In this document: piece by piece, positions 11,901-25,600 of the stretch
Layout: the number at the start of each line of letters is the position of its first letter
Position numbering within the stretch: position 1 is the stretch's first letter
Source: Atherinomorus stipes
Lineage: Eukaryota > Chordata > Actinopteri > Atheriniformes > Atherinidae
Assembly: GCA_023101725.1 (NCBI GenBank)
Contig: JALJCO010012849.1
Location: 1,550,001-1,614,000, forward strand
DNA: 64,000 nucleotides
Reading direction: 5' to 3'
Program-made: the position numbers and the translations under genes
The notes under the pieces: model-generated
Told to the model about the DNA's origin: nothing
The model's database searches: none
What the model saw: the letters and a program-made list of their open reading frames with translations, nothing else

Positions 11901-14900
11901 AAAGTGGCGGGTGAGTGTATATCAGTGCTGTTGTCTATGAATGTTCAACGATGTCCAGCCAACTCAATCATAAAAAATGTGATGAGTGAGAGATTTTGCA
12001 TTTGAAATCAGACGTACAGTAGAGAAGCATGATACACTGAAACGAGTGGAGGATGCAGGCTTGTACAGTATAATCAGTCACTCAGAACGGTGGCTTCCAC
12101 AAGTTTTTTTTTCTTCATCTTTGTCACTCTCTCCAGCATTTCCTTTCCTTTCCTTCATCAAATGATCAAAACCTCCCCAAATATGCTTCCCTTAGCCACT
12201 GTGGAAACTTCAGACCTTACCAATGAGTGCCCAGACATGGTGTGTGTTAACACTTCTTACGGCAGAGTTACAGGTTGAATCACTGTTGTGTTTTCGCTGC
12301 AGCAGAAGATGAAGATCTGTAGCATCATGAAACCCCCTAATGAACGAGCCTTATGCAGCCTCGCTCCGGCCATTTGTTGTCAATGATGACAAATATGTGT
12401 CTTGGTGAAGGGAGGCGTTGTGCGTGATGTGCCTTGATGTAGTATAGTGTGTGTAGCCGTGCCGATGTGTGTGTTCCACATGCTGCTCTGTCTCCAGCGC
12501 TTCTCTGTAATTAATTGGCTGACTGAAAGCGCTGAGCCAGCACAACCCACGCTGGGATGCTACACACACGCGCGCTCACACAGTGAAAACACACAAATCT
12601 TTCCTGCATGTCAGGCAGCTTCATGAGATGTTTCTCACGCACACACGTGATCGTGAGCGTTTGAGTCATCTGTGGGTGTTGAAATCAAAGGTTCTGTCAT
12701 AGTGTTGAACGTTCCCATTTTCCCGTCGGTTTTCATTAACCATCCTGCCAACAAACGTTGTTCTTACAGTCTGTTTGTAGCTGTACTCCCCGCAGCAACA
12801 AGCAGGACACACACCAAATGGACTTTAATGGTGTGTTAAATTTCCTAACAACCATTTTAGAGAACAAAAGCCATAATAAATGTTATGTTTCTGTTTTATT
12901 TAGCTGGGCTTGTGTATGAACGAGGGTTGATCCTCAAGACAGCGTCACTGTAGTAAACAGAAGTTGAGAGGCTGCTCGTGGCTATCCCTCTAGAAATCAC
13001 TGCAACACTTAATCTCTCTCAGCTACAAAACCCTCTTACACATGCACACACTTAGATAGATACCTGGACACACACACACACACACACACACACTGCAATG
13101 AAACAGAAAAAGAAACAAAAGAGGAGAAATTGGGAGAAAAAGGAGGCAGAAAGATGAATGAATGTGGGAGTTGGTGCTGATTGCTCCTGTCATCACACAG
13201 ACACACACGCAAATATATAAACGCACACACCTCCAACTCTTACTCACTCCGCCTCATCCCTTCCTGTTCTCCACCCCCACCCTCTCCTCCTTCTCCTCCC
13301 TCACCTTCCTCCCTCCCTCTCTCTGTAGGGTATATTCCCCCTCCATTCTCCTTGGCGCATTGCTGCAGTCAGCATAGCCACCATATCGCACACACACACA
13401 CACACACACCCTATTGCTCACACTTTTTCTTTTTTTCCCTCTTCTCTCTTTCTCTGTTTCTCTTTCACACACACACATACACACTCCTCTTCGTCAGCAC
13501 GACTGCATTACCTTTCCCACTGCCAACTTTCGGCTTGGACACACTCAAGTTATTCACACTGTTATGATTACAGTCATCTTTGTGAACTGCTACTAAAATG
13601 TCACCTAATTTTGAGAGATAATTGACTTATAATGAAAGTTAAACAATAATTTGTGACTGTTTTCTTGAAAAAGTTCAAGTTAGTGATTATCGACTGTTTC
13701 TAGCTCGGTTTTAGATGAATTCAGCCTCTTACCTTACAGTAAACACCAGCTTCAGTCAAGTCTTAGAAAAAGTTTTGCACTTATCCCACAATAACTTAAG
13801 ATGACTGTTAAAATGTGTATTTAGCAGTACATGTGTTATTGGTGAAATATAAATGAGGATGATACACAACACAAATGAAGAAAGTTTCAAGTTTACTTGC
13901 CTACAAAACAAACACTTAAATACATGAATATGAATATCTCCTTGGAATGATGGAGCTGCAGCGCTTAACCTCGATTAAATCCTAGTACGATATGTGAACA
14001 TTACCCCTGCAAAGGTCATCTCTGATAAAGCGAAGCAGAACAAAATTAGAGGTTTTACTACAGACATTTCAGGCAAAGTCTCTAAAATGGCCATTTAAGG
14101 GCAGTTCGAAACCATCTGTTCTTGAAGTTGCCCAATTCAGGACTTCAAGTTTTAAAAGGTTAAGTACAGCAAATGTGTAAAAAAGTCTGAGTATAAAATT
14201 TGACTGATTCTTTTTCACATTTTCATGTAAAAAGAAGAAAAAATGAGAGCATTATTCAAATTTTTGAAGAGGTTTGAACTCTAACTTTAACTAAACTTTC
14301 TTGTGTTTAATTCGCTTGTTAGTTTCTTGTCTTGTTTTCAGTCATCATTAGGAGTGGACAAATTATGCAAATTTCCAAATCGTATTAAAACTTTCACCCC
14401 CATCTAGGCTCCCCTTAACCAGCTGCTTAAAATTCAGTTCCCTGAGTTCATAATGGGATTAGGCTATAGGAGTTAACAGGAGAAATGGAGGCCAAGCTGA
14501 GTTCTCCAAGAAAGACCAAGAAAACTTTCAGAGAGAAATACTCCCAAGACGACTTAAAAAGGCAAATCAAAACCTCTGTTCGAAAGGGCCATGATCCCAA
14601 GCGCATTTGCAAATCTGTAACAGAATGGCTGAAAACGAAAAGAATCGAGGTGTTGGAATGACCCAGTCCAAGTCGAAACCTCAACCTGATTGCGCACTGC
14701 GCAGAAAGTAACACCTGCAGTACATATACGAAAGCAAAGCTCAGGTGTGGATGAAGTTATGGAGAGGCTTGAAAGTTCTCTGGGGTGTCTCATGTTTTTT
14801 TAGTGGAAGGAGGAGACTCGGGTGGGGGGTGGGGTGGGGGGTGTCTTCCATCTCAGGATGTAAGTGACCCAAGCCGAATTAGGACACACTCTGAATGCTA

Positions 14901-17900
14901 TCTCGAAAATTATACAAAGATGGAAAAGAAGAATCAAGATGGGTTAAAGGATGAGAGATGAAAAGGGTTGCAAGAAGGATGGATGAGGGGGATGGAAGAT
15001 GGGTGAAGGAGGGGGAGGAATGACAGATGAATGGGGAGAAAGTTTGGAAGGATGATGGATGGAGGGAAGAGGAGTAAGGATGACTGGGTGAGGGAGGGTG
15101 AGGATGGACAAAATAAGGGAGGGTGGATGGGTTAGAGAAGGGAGAAGGGTGAGATGGAGGCAAGTAGGGATGGATGATGATGATGGGGGGTGGGGGTGGT
15201 CCTGCTCCCAAACAGCTTCATTTGTGGAGAAGAGTAGACTGAATTTCTCCGCAACAATGATGTCATACAGAAAACAATGACTTTATGTTATTGCTGGTTG
15301 TACAGGCAGCCTCATCATTGGGGTGCTCAGTTTTTCCACGCAGTGCTTGCACATTTTGACCTATTGTTTATTCGGTACATAATGATCAAGTATAAGATGA
15401 CATGTGTTGTTGTTTTACCTAATTTTCAGACTTTGTCTCTTGTCACACTGTAAAACCTTAGAATAAAAACAGGAAGTTCTTATTTTAGGTGACTGTACTG
15501 GATTTCATACATCTGAGTTGAATGGAACCACTGTGGACACAAGAAGATGACACATCCGTGTTGATGAACTGCGGGAATCTTTTTCACTTAGAAAGTGTTT
15601 ATTCACTCCTGAGGAAATGGAGCACCTGCTGCTTTTCAGTCCAGCCATCTCATCAGTGACTGAATTACTGCTGTGACGGAAACCAGCAGCACACCAACCG
15701 CTGCTCTGATTCGTCAGTCTGATTTACAGTAGCTTTAATTTTGTTCTGAGGGTGTTTAAGTGTTTGTCAAAAATAGTTGCTTTTTTTTTCTTATCCAGCC
15801 AGGGATTCTTATCAACAAAAAATAGGTCATTTTCGTCCGTTGGCAATCTGGAGGAAGTCATCCATGCTTTATCTCTTCCTGCTTGGACGCTGCAGTAGTC
15901 CTTTGTCCAGTCTCAGTCAAAGGTTACTTTCATGGCTCTTGTTGAGATAATTTGGATTAGACTTAATTCACTATGCTTCAGATTCAAATGCTTCAGATTT
16001 GCCAATATTAGGTAATATCAACTTATTTAACCTGACTCATTTTAAAGGGGAAATCAGTAACTTTTTAACTAAAAAAAAGTTTTTCGGAACCCCGGGGGGG
16101 AAAAAAAAAAGGGTGGAGGGAATCAATAATGCCCCCCTCCGCCGGGGGGCTCGGGGGCGGGGGAAAATAAAAACAACTTTGCGCGCGCCGGAGGAGGAGG
16201 AGCAACAGAAAAAACAGAAAGCGGTGAGGGTACCCAGGTCCCTAACTGCCGAGCTGCTTCCAGATCTGAATTAAACCAGAATAACAAAGATAAATAAAAA
16301 AAAAAAATTTCTTAACCTCACCACAACCCAAAACCGGGCTCAGGCTCCCTAACCAACCTCTGGGCCGGGGGGAGAGAGGGAGTTACGTGGGTGGGGGGGG
16401 CGGGGGGAGGGGGAGAACTCCCGCGAATAATAAAAAATCACGTCGACGCGAAAAAAAAAAAAAGAAGATATTCTAGTTCCCCCCCCATCACCGACAAAAA
16501 AAAAAAATAAAATAAAACACATAAAAACACGAGAGCGGGGGGAAAAAGTCGAGAAGAAAAAGAGAAGGATTGGGTAGGAGGAGAGGGGGAGGAGGAGGAA
16601 GAAAGAAGAAAAAAAAAAAAAAAAAAAAAAAAATATAAAAAATATAAAGAGAAAAAAGAGAGGAAAGAAGGGGAGAGGAGGCGGGGGGGGGGGGGGGAGG
16701 GGGGGGGGGAAGAAGAAGGGAAGAGGGCGGGAGGGGGAGAGCCGAGCGGAGCGTTTAACAAAAAAAAGGAACCTAAATCCATTGTTGTAGATAACACAGA
16801 AAACTTAGCAAAAAACCATTCTTAAACTGTATGTTTAGGCACTTAATCGGCCCAAAGGCACCTAATTTGTTCCTATATCTTAAGTTAACAGTTTGGCAGA
16901 CTTGCTTATATCAACATGGGAATTCCCAAACAGTAATTAACCCAAAACTTGGTGTATGTCAGATGCAGTGTGTCCTTGTTAATTTTGAACAAAACTGGAC
17001 AAATGAGGGATTTTTTAAAAAAGGATGTTTCAGGCCTAAAACAACAGATGAACAGAATCTGGATGTGATGTCTTCAGGAAACAGGGAAAATCCAGCAAAG
17101 GAGGAGGGAAGGAGGAAAAACAAAGAAAGAAATTAGAAAATGTCTTGTGGACAGTGATCATGGAGTAATAATATGAAAGCAGAAAGATTTCCACTTTCTT
17201 CTTCCTTTTCATCATTGATCAGTGGTTGTCAGCTGTATGGTGGTTTAACCAGGTGGTTTGCGTCCACTTCGGTTCATGCAGTTTGAACACGAACTGAAGC
17301 AAAGAAAGGTGTGAAATTTTTCGGAAATCCCTGCCCAATTGGACCAAGTTGTGGTGTGAATGCACCCTTACAATGAATTACTATCAGTGGTGAAGCGAAA
17401 CTCTGATTTAGGGAACGTTGATTTAGTGTGAGGCATTTTAGACCGCTGATATGAGGCGAGGATGTGACGTGACAGAAGTCCCCAAATGTTGATGTAACAT
17501 TTTTGGCTTCATACTGTCAGATGCTAACATCATGAGACATACAGATATGACACAATGTGGTCTGCCTTCATTACTTACCACTGTACTGGACCAGAAGAAG
17601 ACATGTCCTGTCATGTTTGTATAACAAGGTTCAGGTTGAAGTACGTTGGTCAAACCATGATGATTTTCAAGCTCATTAGAATTTCACATTTTGCCTTACG
17701 TACTGCATTTATTATGTTTGCTCACATTTCTGTAAATCCCTGCACCTATTCCCTGTTTTATTTTCTATTCTTTTTTTGTATTATCTAAAGAAATGAGGGG
17801 CGATTCAGGAGTTTTTTCAAGATTTGCATCACTTGCCTTTCTTTATTGATTATGAAAAAACCAGAGAGCCAAAACAAGCTTATTAATGCCTTAGACCTTG

Positions 17901-20900
17901 GTAAAAGTTATCTGCACACTCAGATCTCTTGGGGTGACCAAACCTTTAAATGTTTAATCTCAAACTCTATGATCTTTTGGAGATTTTCTCATCTTCTAAT
18001 TCAGTCTCTCTTAGTAACACAAATCTTGACTGAACCCTGAGATGCCACTGAACCGTGTCTGTTAGAAGAACGGTTAAAGCCACAATTTTTATGCAGAAAT
18101 TCTTGTGAAATATGAGCATGAGTATATTCTACAGCTAAAAGTGAGGCTTTCTCTTTCAGTCAAAATTTTCCAATGCATTTAAAAGTTTTTTTTAATTGTT
18201 ATTTTTTATAACTTGTCCTGTCCAGGATCATAGTAAGCAGAATGGTGGTCTGGCTTTTGTGTTGTATGAACAAATTTCTTTGCCAAGAGGAGCTTTATGC
18301 ATACAAGGCTCCTCCTGATATTTGATTATAATTCATTTTCAAATTGCTCTGATAAGTAATTTACATATTAATGCTAGACCTGACAAGTGATGTGGAGGCA
18401 AAAGAAAGGAGAGAGTAAACAGAAGAGGTAGACAGAGTAAAAATTAAAAATTAAAACTGATGCACCTCTAAGGAAACAGAAAACTACCTGCAGCATCTTC
18501 AAGACAAACAAAGCTAACAATCATCGGGAGCACCTATGAATTGACAGACAAGCTGAGAAAGGAAATAAAACAAACAAACAAAAAAACAACCCTGAATTAA
18601 CTCTATTAATTAATTAATACCACAGGAAAACACAGTGACTTTATCAGTATGAAAGTCAGTAATTGTGTGGACAAAATATCAGTAATACAGTGCATCAAAA
18701 AGTTAAAGCTACATAGAAAATATTGACTAAACTTTAGTAAAGAAGTCTCAAGCTTTCTTCTATTACAGTATTTTATGTTTCACATATTAACCGTATTGTC
18801 GCTTATTTTGATCAATTCAAATTTAACTTTCCAGGTAAGAATATCTTTATTTGTGCTTCATATTAGTATACTCGTTAAAACAATTATTTTGAAGTTGGAA
18901 GATCATGCAGTACGCTCTGGTGCAGGGTTGGCCAAGTCCAGTCCTCGAGAGTCACTATCCTTGAACTTTTAGATGCATCCCGTCTCCAGCTCACCTGAAT
19001 TACCTCATGCCAATGCCATTCAGCTCTGCAGAGGCCTGCTAACGAGCCATTCCTTTGATTCAGGTGTGTTGGAGAAGGGATGCATCCAAAAGTTGCAGGA
19101 TTGCTTCTCTCGAGGACTGGACTTTGGCACCCCTGCCCTAGTGGGTCAGAAAAACATTGGAGTGGTTACAAAACAACTGAAGGAAAAAATAAATGGTGAC
19201 TCCTACAGACGGAAATAAAACTGAGGAATTAGAGCGAAACATGATGCTTGAAATGGTTGCATATGAGGTCACGGTCAGTCTCGCACAGTGAGACCTGAGT
19301 GCAAACAGAATAAACCGTCATGTTCCCTCCAAAATGTTCAATGCTACTCCTCAGACTTTGAACACTGCCCTCAAAACACACTTCAGTGGCCTAGCTTTCT
19401 CTTTTAGCCCCTGCAACAGTTTGCTTTGCTTTCTATTTTACTTCTACAAAGCACTCTCAGAGAAGTGCACTGCAAACGCCATTTATTATTGATATGCTGT
19501 GATATTGAGGCCTCGGCATGGCGTTTGTTTTAGTCCGGTCAGAGTTTGTTGTGCAGCACTTTGGCTCCGGACAAGTTGACAACTAGTTTCAGTGGTTGTG
19601 TTTTATGGGTCAGCTGACGGAACATGATGTCCATTTACAGGACAGATGCATCCAGAGGTTTTTTTCCACCCGTCTGTTAGTAAATACGGAAATACATACA
19701 TACTCCAACAATGTAAAGGTCACTCAGGAAAAAGGTTTTGTGGCATAAGTATACAGCAGTGACTTAATGGATTTCTGTACATTTGTGTTCATTTGCAGAG
19801 TATCTTTGCTCAGTTCCAGTTCAGCAGCGAGCGGGTTCTACCATCAGATGCACTGCGGAGCGCTTTGGCCAAGACTTTCCAAGACGAACAACGTTTTCAG
19901 CTGGGCATCATGGACGACGCTGCTGAGTGCTTTGTGAGTCTGCCACAGCACATAACTCCAAAACTTTTCTTTAGACTCTTTCCAAAGCTTGTTGGGACGC
20001 ATTGTAACAATATTACAATGGAGACTAAACATTTAAGCACAAGAACAGTATGAAAAAGCACACTGTAACTGATTTGGATCTACACCGTCTTCTGATTTCA
20101 ACTCCTGATGTTGCGCTACCTGCAGCTGTAGAAGTGGCACATACTGGGTTTCCGGTGCCTATTTAGCTTAATATTTTAGAAGATTTTATATAAAAGAAAA
20201 GTTAAAAATGTGAAATATAAAAGCTATATGTTCTCTCAAACTGGTTTTTGTTGCCAGTCTCAAAAAGGATTTCATGCACATTCGAGGGGATGGCAACAAC
20301 TTTGGAAATCATATCATGGCAAGATTGAAACATCATGACTCATCAGTTGTTTCCAGTCTAAGCTGCCAATCAGTGAACCCATGTGACTTCCCAGATGATT
20401 ATATCCCAGATGTAAAAGTCATTCCTGATTTAGAACTCGTTCTGATTTCCTCATGTGGCTGTCCACAGCAGTTGTTTTCCCTTGAGATTTGTTTTGTGTT
20501 TTGTGTTAGAATGTGCAGATTTATACTCTAATACTGATACCTCTGATAGCAGATATCAACTAGAATTGATTTTATCTTCAGTTTAACTCAATTCAATTCA
20601 TTTCAGTTTAATTTATTGAACAAAATCAGGTCCATAATTTAACAGATAAAACAGAATGAGAGGGAGAAAAGAGAAAAAGACAGGGAAAAAAGAGAAGACA
20701 GAGAAGGAAAAGTTTAAAAAATGCAATTAAGATATTGAATCTTTGGTAAATGTGGTGGGAAATGCTACTTATTCCGCCTGAAGAAGTCATATGTGAAATA
20801 CAGTAAGGCAAAGCAGCGCTGCAGCAGCTGCTCTCTCAGTCCAGTTGATCCAGTTGACATCAATGGCTGGATGCAAACAGTCATGTATGGAGGTATTTTG

Positions 20901-22545
20901 GCTCCATAAACAGCAACGATGCTGTATGTGATGTGTTCCTACAGAGTGGATCTGTTGCAAGACCACAAACCCCATTAATCATCTAAAAATCAATCATAAC
21001 ACAATAGCCATTTGAAAAGGCAGACATAAGAGTGTCATGCTAGGGCGAGACAGACATCAGAGTACCAGTGTTGGGTCAGTATTGTTGATATCAGCCTAAA
21101 TTTGGCTTGGTATCAATTAAGAAGGAAATTAGTATCATACATAGCTAAGACCAAGCTATTTTCAACTGATGAAACTATTTCAGAATCAGAATGCCTTTAT
21201 TGTCATTGTAACCCCAGTACAACGAAATTGCTTTCAAGTACAACCCGTCCAAGATCAGACAGACAACAGACAAACCAACATAACATAACATAACATACTG
21301 GAACTGGGAGGTCTTGAGGAAACAGCGTATGCAAGAGCTCCCATGTTTGCAGATACATAGTGAAAAGATAACATCGGGAGAGGCGGGCAGAGGGGACAAA
21401 AAAGAAACCACTGTCCCGCCCTCCGCAGAGGATGTGATAATGGATAATTTCAACAGAAAGTGGTTTGGTTCCTTTTGTGTGTCTCTCCAAAAGAGTAATT
21501 TCAATTTTCTCGCTAGTGCATTAAAACCCAAATTAATAAGGTTTTATTCAGTTTTTCTGTTAGTTAAATGAAAATCAGTGATTTAGGTATTTTCATTCTT
21601 GTTTTCGTGTTGCTTTAACTAAAATGTAAAATCTTAAAAGTTGTATCGTTGGCTGCTTACTCATTTAGCTAATGATGCAATTAATTAAAAGAGGAATGTA
21701 ATTGTACAGAAGCAGAGGCCATTCATTTATACATTTTTTTCTATCCTGCTTATTTCAGTTCAGGGTCGCAGGGGTGCCTTTTCCAGCACTAATCAGAAGA
21801 GAGGCAGGGAAATCTGGACAGGTTACCAGTCTATCATAGAAACTCTGTTCATTATTGATGCTGTTCACCCAAGAAAGTCAGATAAGCTTGATTTGATCTG
21901 ACAATAGGTTATAGTTTTTCTTATTAATTTGGGAAATCGACTTTCTATTTTCTCTTTCTGTACCTGGTTATCACAAGATAATGGGCATTAGTTCTTCAAG
22001 ATCACGATGTGATGTGTTTTTTTTTAGAAATCTGAATATAAAAATGATGAATATGACATCAATCAATGCTGCAAACGTAGAATTACTAGCAATGCCCCAC
22101 TATTATTAAAGCATTAATGATAAACTAACTGTTTAAAATACAATATAATGATTGTTTTTAAGACTTAGATGTGAAGTATCGCTTGGCATTTATTGAAGTG
22201 ACCTCATGTTTGCCTTTTCTTTCTTCCCCACTGTTTGTTTTTAATCAGTTAAAAGCATGCTTAACAGCATTCGTGACTGACGCGCCCATTCCATTCATCT
22301 GCCTTAAGAAGCTGCTGGGATATGTTTTACGCACGTTTGGGGTCATCATCCATCTGTAGTACGATTTTCTGTCTTGTCAATTTTGTGTTATTAGTGTGTT
22401 AGTACTTGTGAAATCATCCTCCTGGCTTTATTGGCAGTCACATCATCGATAAAAACTAATGACCCAGTTCCATTGGCAGTCACACATACCTACGCCATAA
22501 CTGTGCCTATGAATGTTTTTCAGATAAAATTGTGCGTTTGCGATC

Positions 22546-22623
<78 letters not shown>

Positions 22624-25600
22624 ATTTTCTTCCCTTTCCCATCTCTGTGGTAAAAGTTGATCTATTTTTTATTAATGAAAATGATCTGGTTTCAGTATTA
22701 GGCAGTTTCTTTCAGGTGTTTCTCAATTGTTACCAGAGGTTTGCATCTTTTATGAGAAAACTTTTGTCTCTTTTAGACTTTGCGATGAGGGTTTTTTTCT
22801 TCAGGGCAAAATTCAACAATTATCCACATTGTTTTTTCTTTTTGCTTTGCTGAGCTTCCTAATTTAGCTATACTTTTTAAAGAATAAACCACACTCGTCA
22901 TTTCCCCATTCTCCAAGTTTCTGCTTCTCCCTAATAGAACTCCCGTTCTTTCAAACTAAAAATGGCTTCCTTCCTGTGCACTGACACTTCTAACTGACAC
23001 TTCTCTTCATCAAAATCATGTTAATTGAGCACTTCTCAGCAAAAATGAAAGATATATACAACATGGCAGTGAGACTGTTGATGCTGTATGGTTTGGAGGA
23101 AAAGACGGGAAGCAGAACTGGAGGTAGCAGAGATTAAGATGTAAAGGCCAGACTAAGATAGGCATGTACGTCGATGGAAAGATGCTGACGATGGAACCAC
23201 CAGGCTCGAGGCCTAGAGGAAGACCGAAGAGAACATTAAGTTCGTTGGTGTAAAAGAAGAGGATGCAGAGGTTAGGGTTCAATGGTGGGGAGTCCTGAAG
23301 GGCACAGCCAAAAATGAAAACGAGGAAGATTTTACCTCACAAGACTCCTCTAAATAAGCTGAAAGAAGTAAAATGTCAGTTGATTAGGTTTGAAAATAAG
23401 CCGAGTTTAAAATATGTTCTCAAAGAAGATGTAGTTTAACACTTCATGGAGGAATTTAGATAAATATTTGAGTTTCATGCAGAGTAGATCTAAACATATT
23501 GTCAGAGTGATAAAAATGCACAGGTTTTATTGCTTTAATGTCTTCAAATTTCCGCTTTACACCTTCAGCCGTTCCTCTCAGTTCCTCACCGCCACTTCCA
23601 GTCTTTCTCTCTGCCTCTATCATTCCGCCTTACATACCCACACAGTGTGCTGCGTGTGTGTGTGTGTGTGTGTTTTATGTGTGTGCCTTAGAGGCGCTGT
23701 CTGATCGATTGGTAGTAAATGTGTTCAGTCAGGGAATCCGTCGGCTTCTTATGAAATATAGATGCTGCTCCCACGGTCAGATTAACAAGAGCACCAACAG
23801 AGAGGAGCGATCAAACACTCAAACACACGCACACATAAACACACACATGCTGTGTTATATGTACATAAACAACCACACAGCACATACATGTTAACTTTGC
23901 CTTGTTTTTCTCAGGAGAATCTCCTGATGCGCATCCACTTCCACATCAGTGCAGAGAGCAGAGAGGACATCTGCACAGCCAAACACTGCATACCACACCA
24001 GAAGTTTGCCATGACTCTGTTTGAGCAGGTAGGAGCTTGCTCACACACTCTGCCCGCTACCTTTAACCTCTTCATTAAAGAAATCATCCCAGAACGCGAG
24101 CATGTCCTGTGTTCAATCTCAGGATGTCTTTTTGTTTGCAGTGTGTGTGTAACAGCTGTGGAGCCACATCAGACCCCCTGCCCTTCATTCAGATGGTTCA
24201 TTACATCTCCACGACATCCCTCTGGTAAGACCAGACATACACCTATAAACACACATGCATACACACACACGCATACTGCAGTAAATCTGGCAGCAAGCTG
24301 TGGCTGGGTGGCAGTGGAGGAAGGTACAGCGTGTTCTCCCTGCACGGGTCCCGGCTGAACGCTGAGCTACGAGCACAATCGCACATGAACATGCGAGCGC
24401 ATACATCACACGCACGCACACGCGCACGGGCCTGTGTCATGCATATGCAAGAGCAGGTGAGGTTATGCATAATGGAAAGGTAGATGTCAGCAAATGCAGG
24501 TAAATCCAAGCTTGTGTGCACACTTGGAGCTGTTACATAAATCGCACACACTGAGTCAATGAAGTAAGGAGCAGGGGAAGTAATCAATCAGGTGTTTGAT
24601 TCAGTGCACCCAGGGGGCGGCGTAAATCTATAAGTGGAACAGTGGGCCGGAAAGGCCGAATGAGAGGAAAATAAGGGGATACATCCCCCTGTATCCCTTT
24701 TGTAAATGAAACACAACACAAGGAATCTAGAGATGAATGGGGGGCAAAAGTACAAATAAACACCCAATTTCAAGGTAGCAGTGGGGCGCAGAGGTGCCGT
24801 CGCTCTGTGTTTGTGCCTGTTAGCATGGCCGAGTTATTTTTACCCTCGCTGAGGCCTGTTGTTTACAGTCTAGACAGTCACAAACACAAAAGTCAACATG
24901 ACGGAGATAATCAGAGGGCAAGGAAAAGAGAGAAAACAAACCAACACAAAAAAACCACGTCTGGTTTGAGCGCAGCCCAGATATAAGTAAACTGGAATAA
25001 AAGCATGTTCCCAGCTTTTCCTGAAAGCGTCTCTGCTTTCTTTAAGTCGAACAAGAGCGCTGGGAGGAGGTTCATGTCGGGCTAATGGAAGAGGAGAGGA
25101 GGGGGTGCAGTGGAGGAGCGTTTTTTGTAGTTTGAAAATGGGATATTTCACTGGAAAAAATAACAATGCTGATTGACTGTGTGCAAAATCCCATCTGAGG
25201 TCCTGAGGCTCCGGCAGACTTGTTGGTTCTCAGTGAAGGAGAATGTATGTTTGAGTTTGTCCTTGTAAAAGATAAATGCAGATTAGTATTAAAGTGTTGC
25301 TGCTTTAAGCTTGTTGAAGGAGATTGTCTTGAAAAATACTTCTTGAAAAAAAGGAAAGCATTTTATTGATGTTATGCACGCTTAGAGGAAATTATCATTT
25401 AATAACCATAATGTTGATTTGTTTTTGTCCCTGTAGTCAACCCATGTTTTACCTCAGTTATTTCTGGCTGGTTATCATGATTTTATTCCAACAGATTCTT
25501 CTTTTCTTTATACTTTTTTTATTTTCTCTATAAAAGCAATGAGAAAAAAGCCCCTGGGACTGACTGGGAATGAGCGCACATGCTTGCAAATCTCTGCCTG

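Larger units (their letters stand above)
5939..19798 (+). other. Intron w1: 13.9 kb, repeat-rich
   Basis: No exon recognised. It holds several transposable elements, satellites and microsatellites listed separately, a scrambled homopolymer tract at 16.07-16.77 kb, and otherwise AT-rich unique-looking sequence (for example 12.0-14.4 kb and 16.8-18.9 kb). Confidence 0.7.
19934..23914 (+). other. Intron w2: 4.0 kb
   Basis: AT-rich intron holding short LINE-tail-like and GGTCGCGGGGG-family repeats (21.18-21.24 and 21.73-21.83 kb), a (TA)n(TG)n microsatellite at 22.55 kb, a LINE coding remnant at 23.05-23.29 kb and a (TG)n at 23.65 kb. No exon recognised. Confidence 0.7.

Noticed and set aside
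13240..13335. Pyrimidine tract followed by CAG-like sites as an exon acceptor
   Set aside because: No open segment with USP54 similarity follows, and exons w1 and w2 already join in phase with contiguous family homology (CALK|SIFAQ).
16438..16797. 119-codon reverse frame rich in Ser, Pro and Phe
   Set aside because: Lies in the scrambled homopolymer tract; an artefact of its composition.
24360..24430. CA-rich CpG stretch as a possible promoter
   Set aside because: Degenerate CACACGCACG microsatellite; no other promoter signal.
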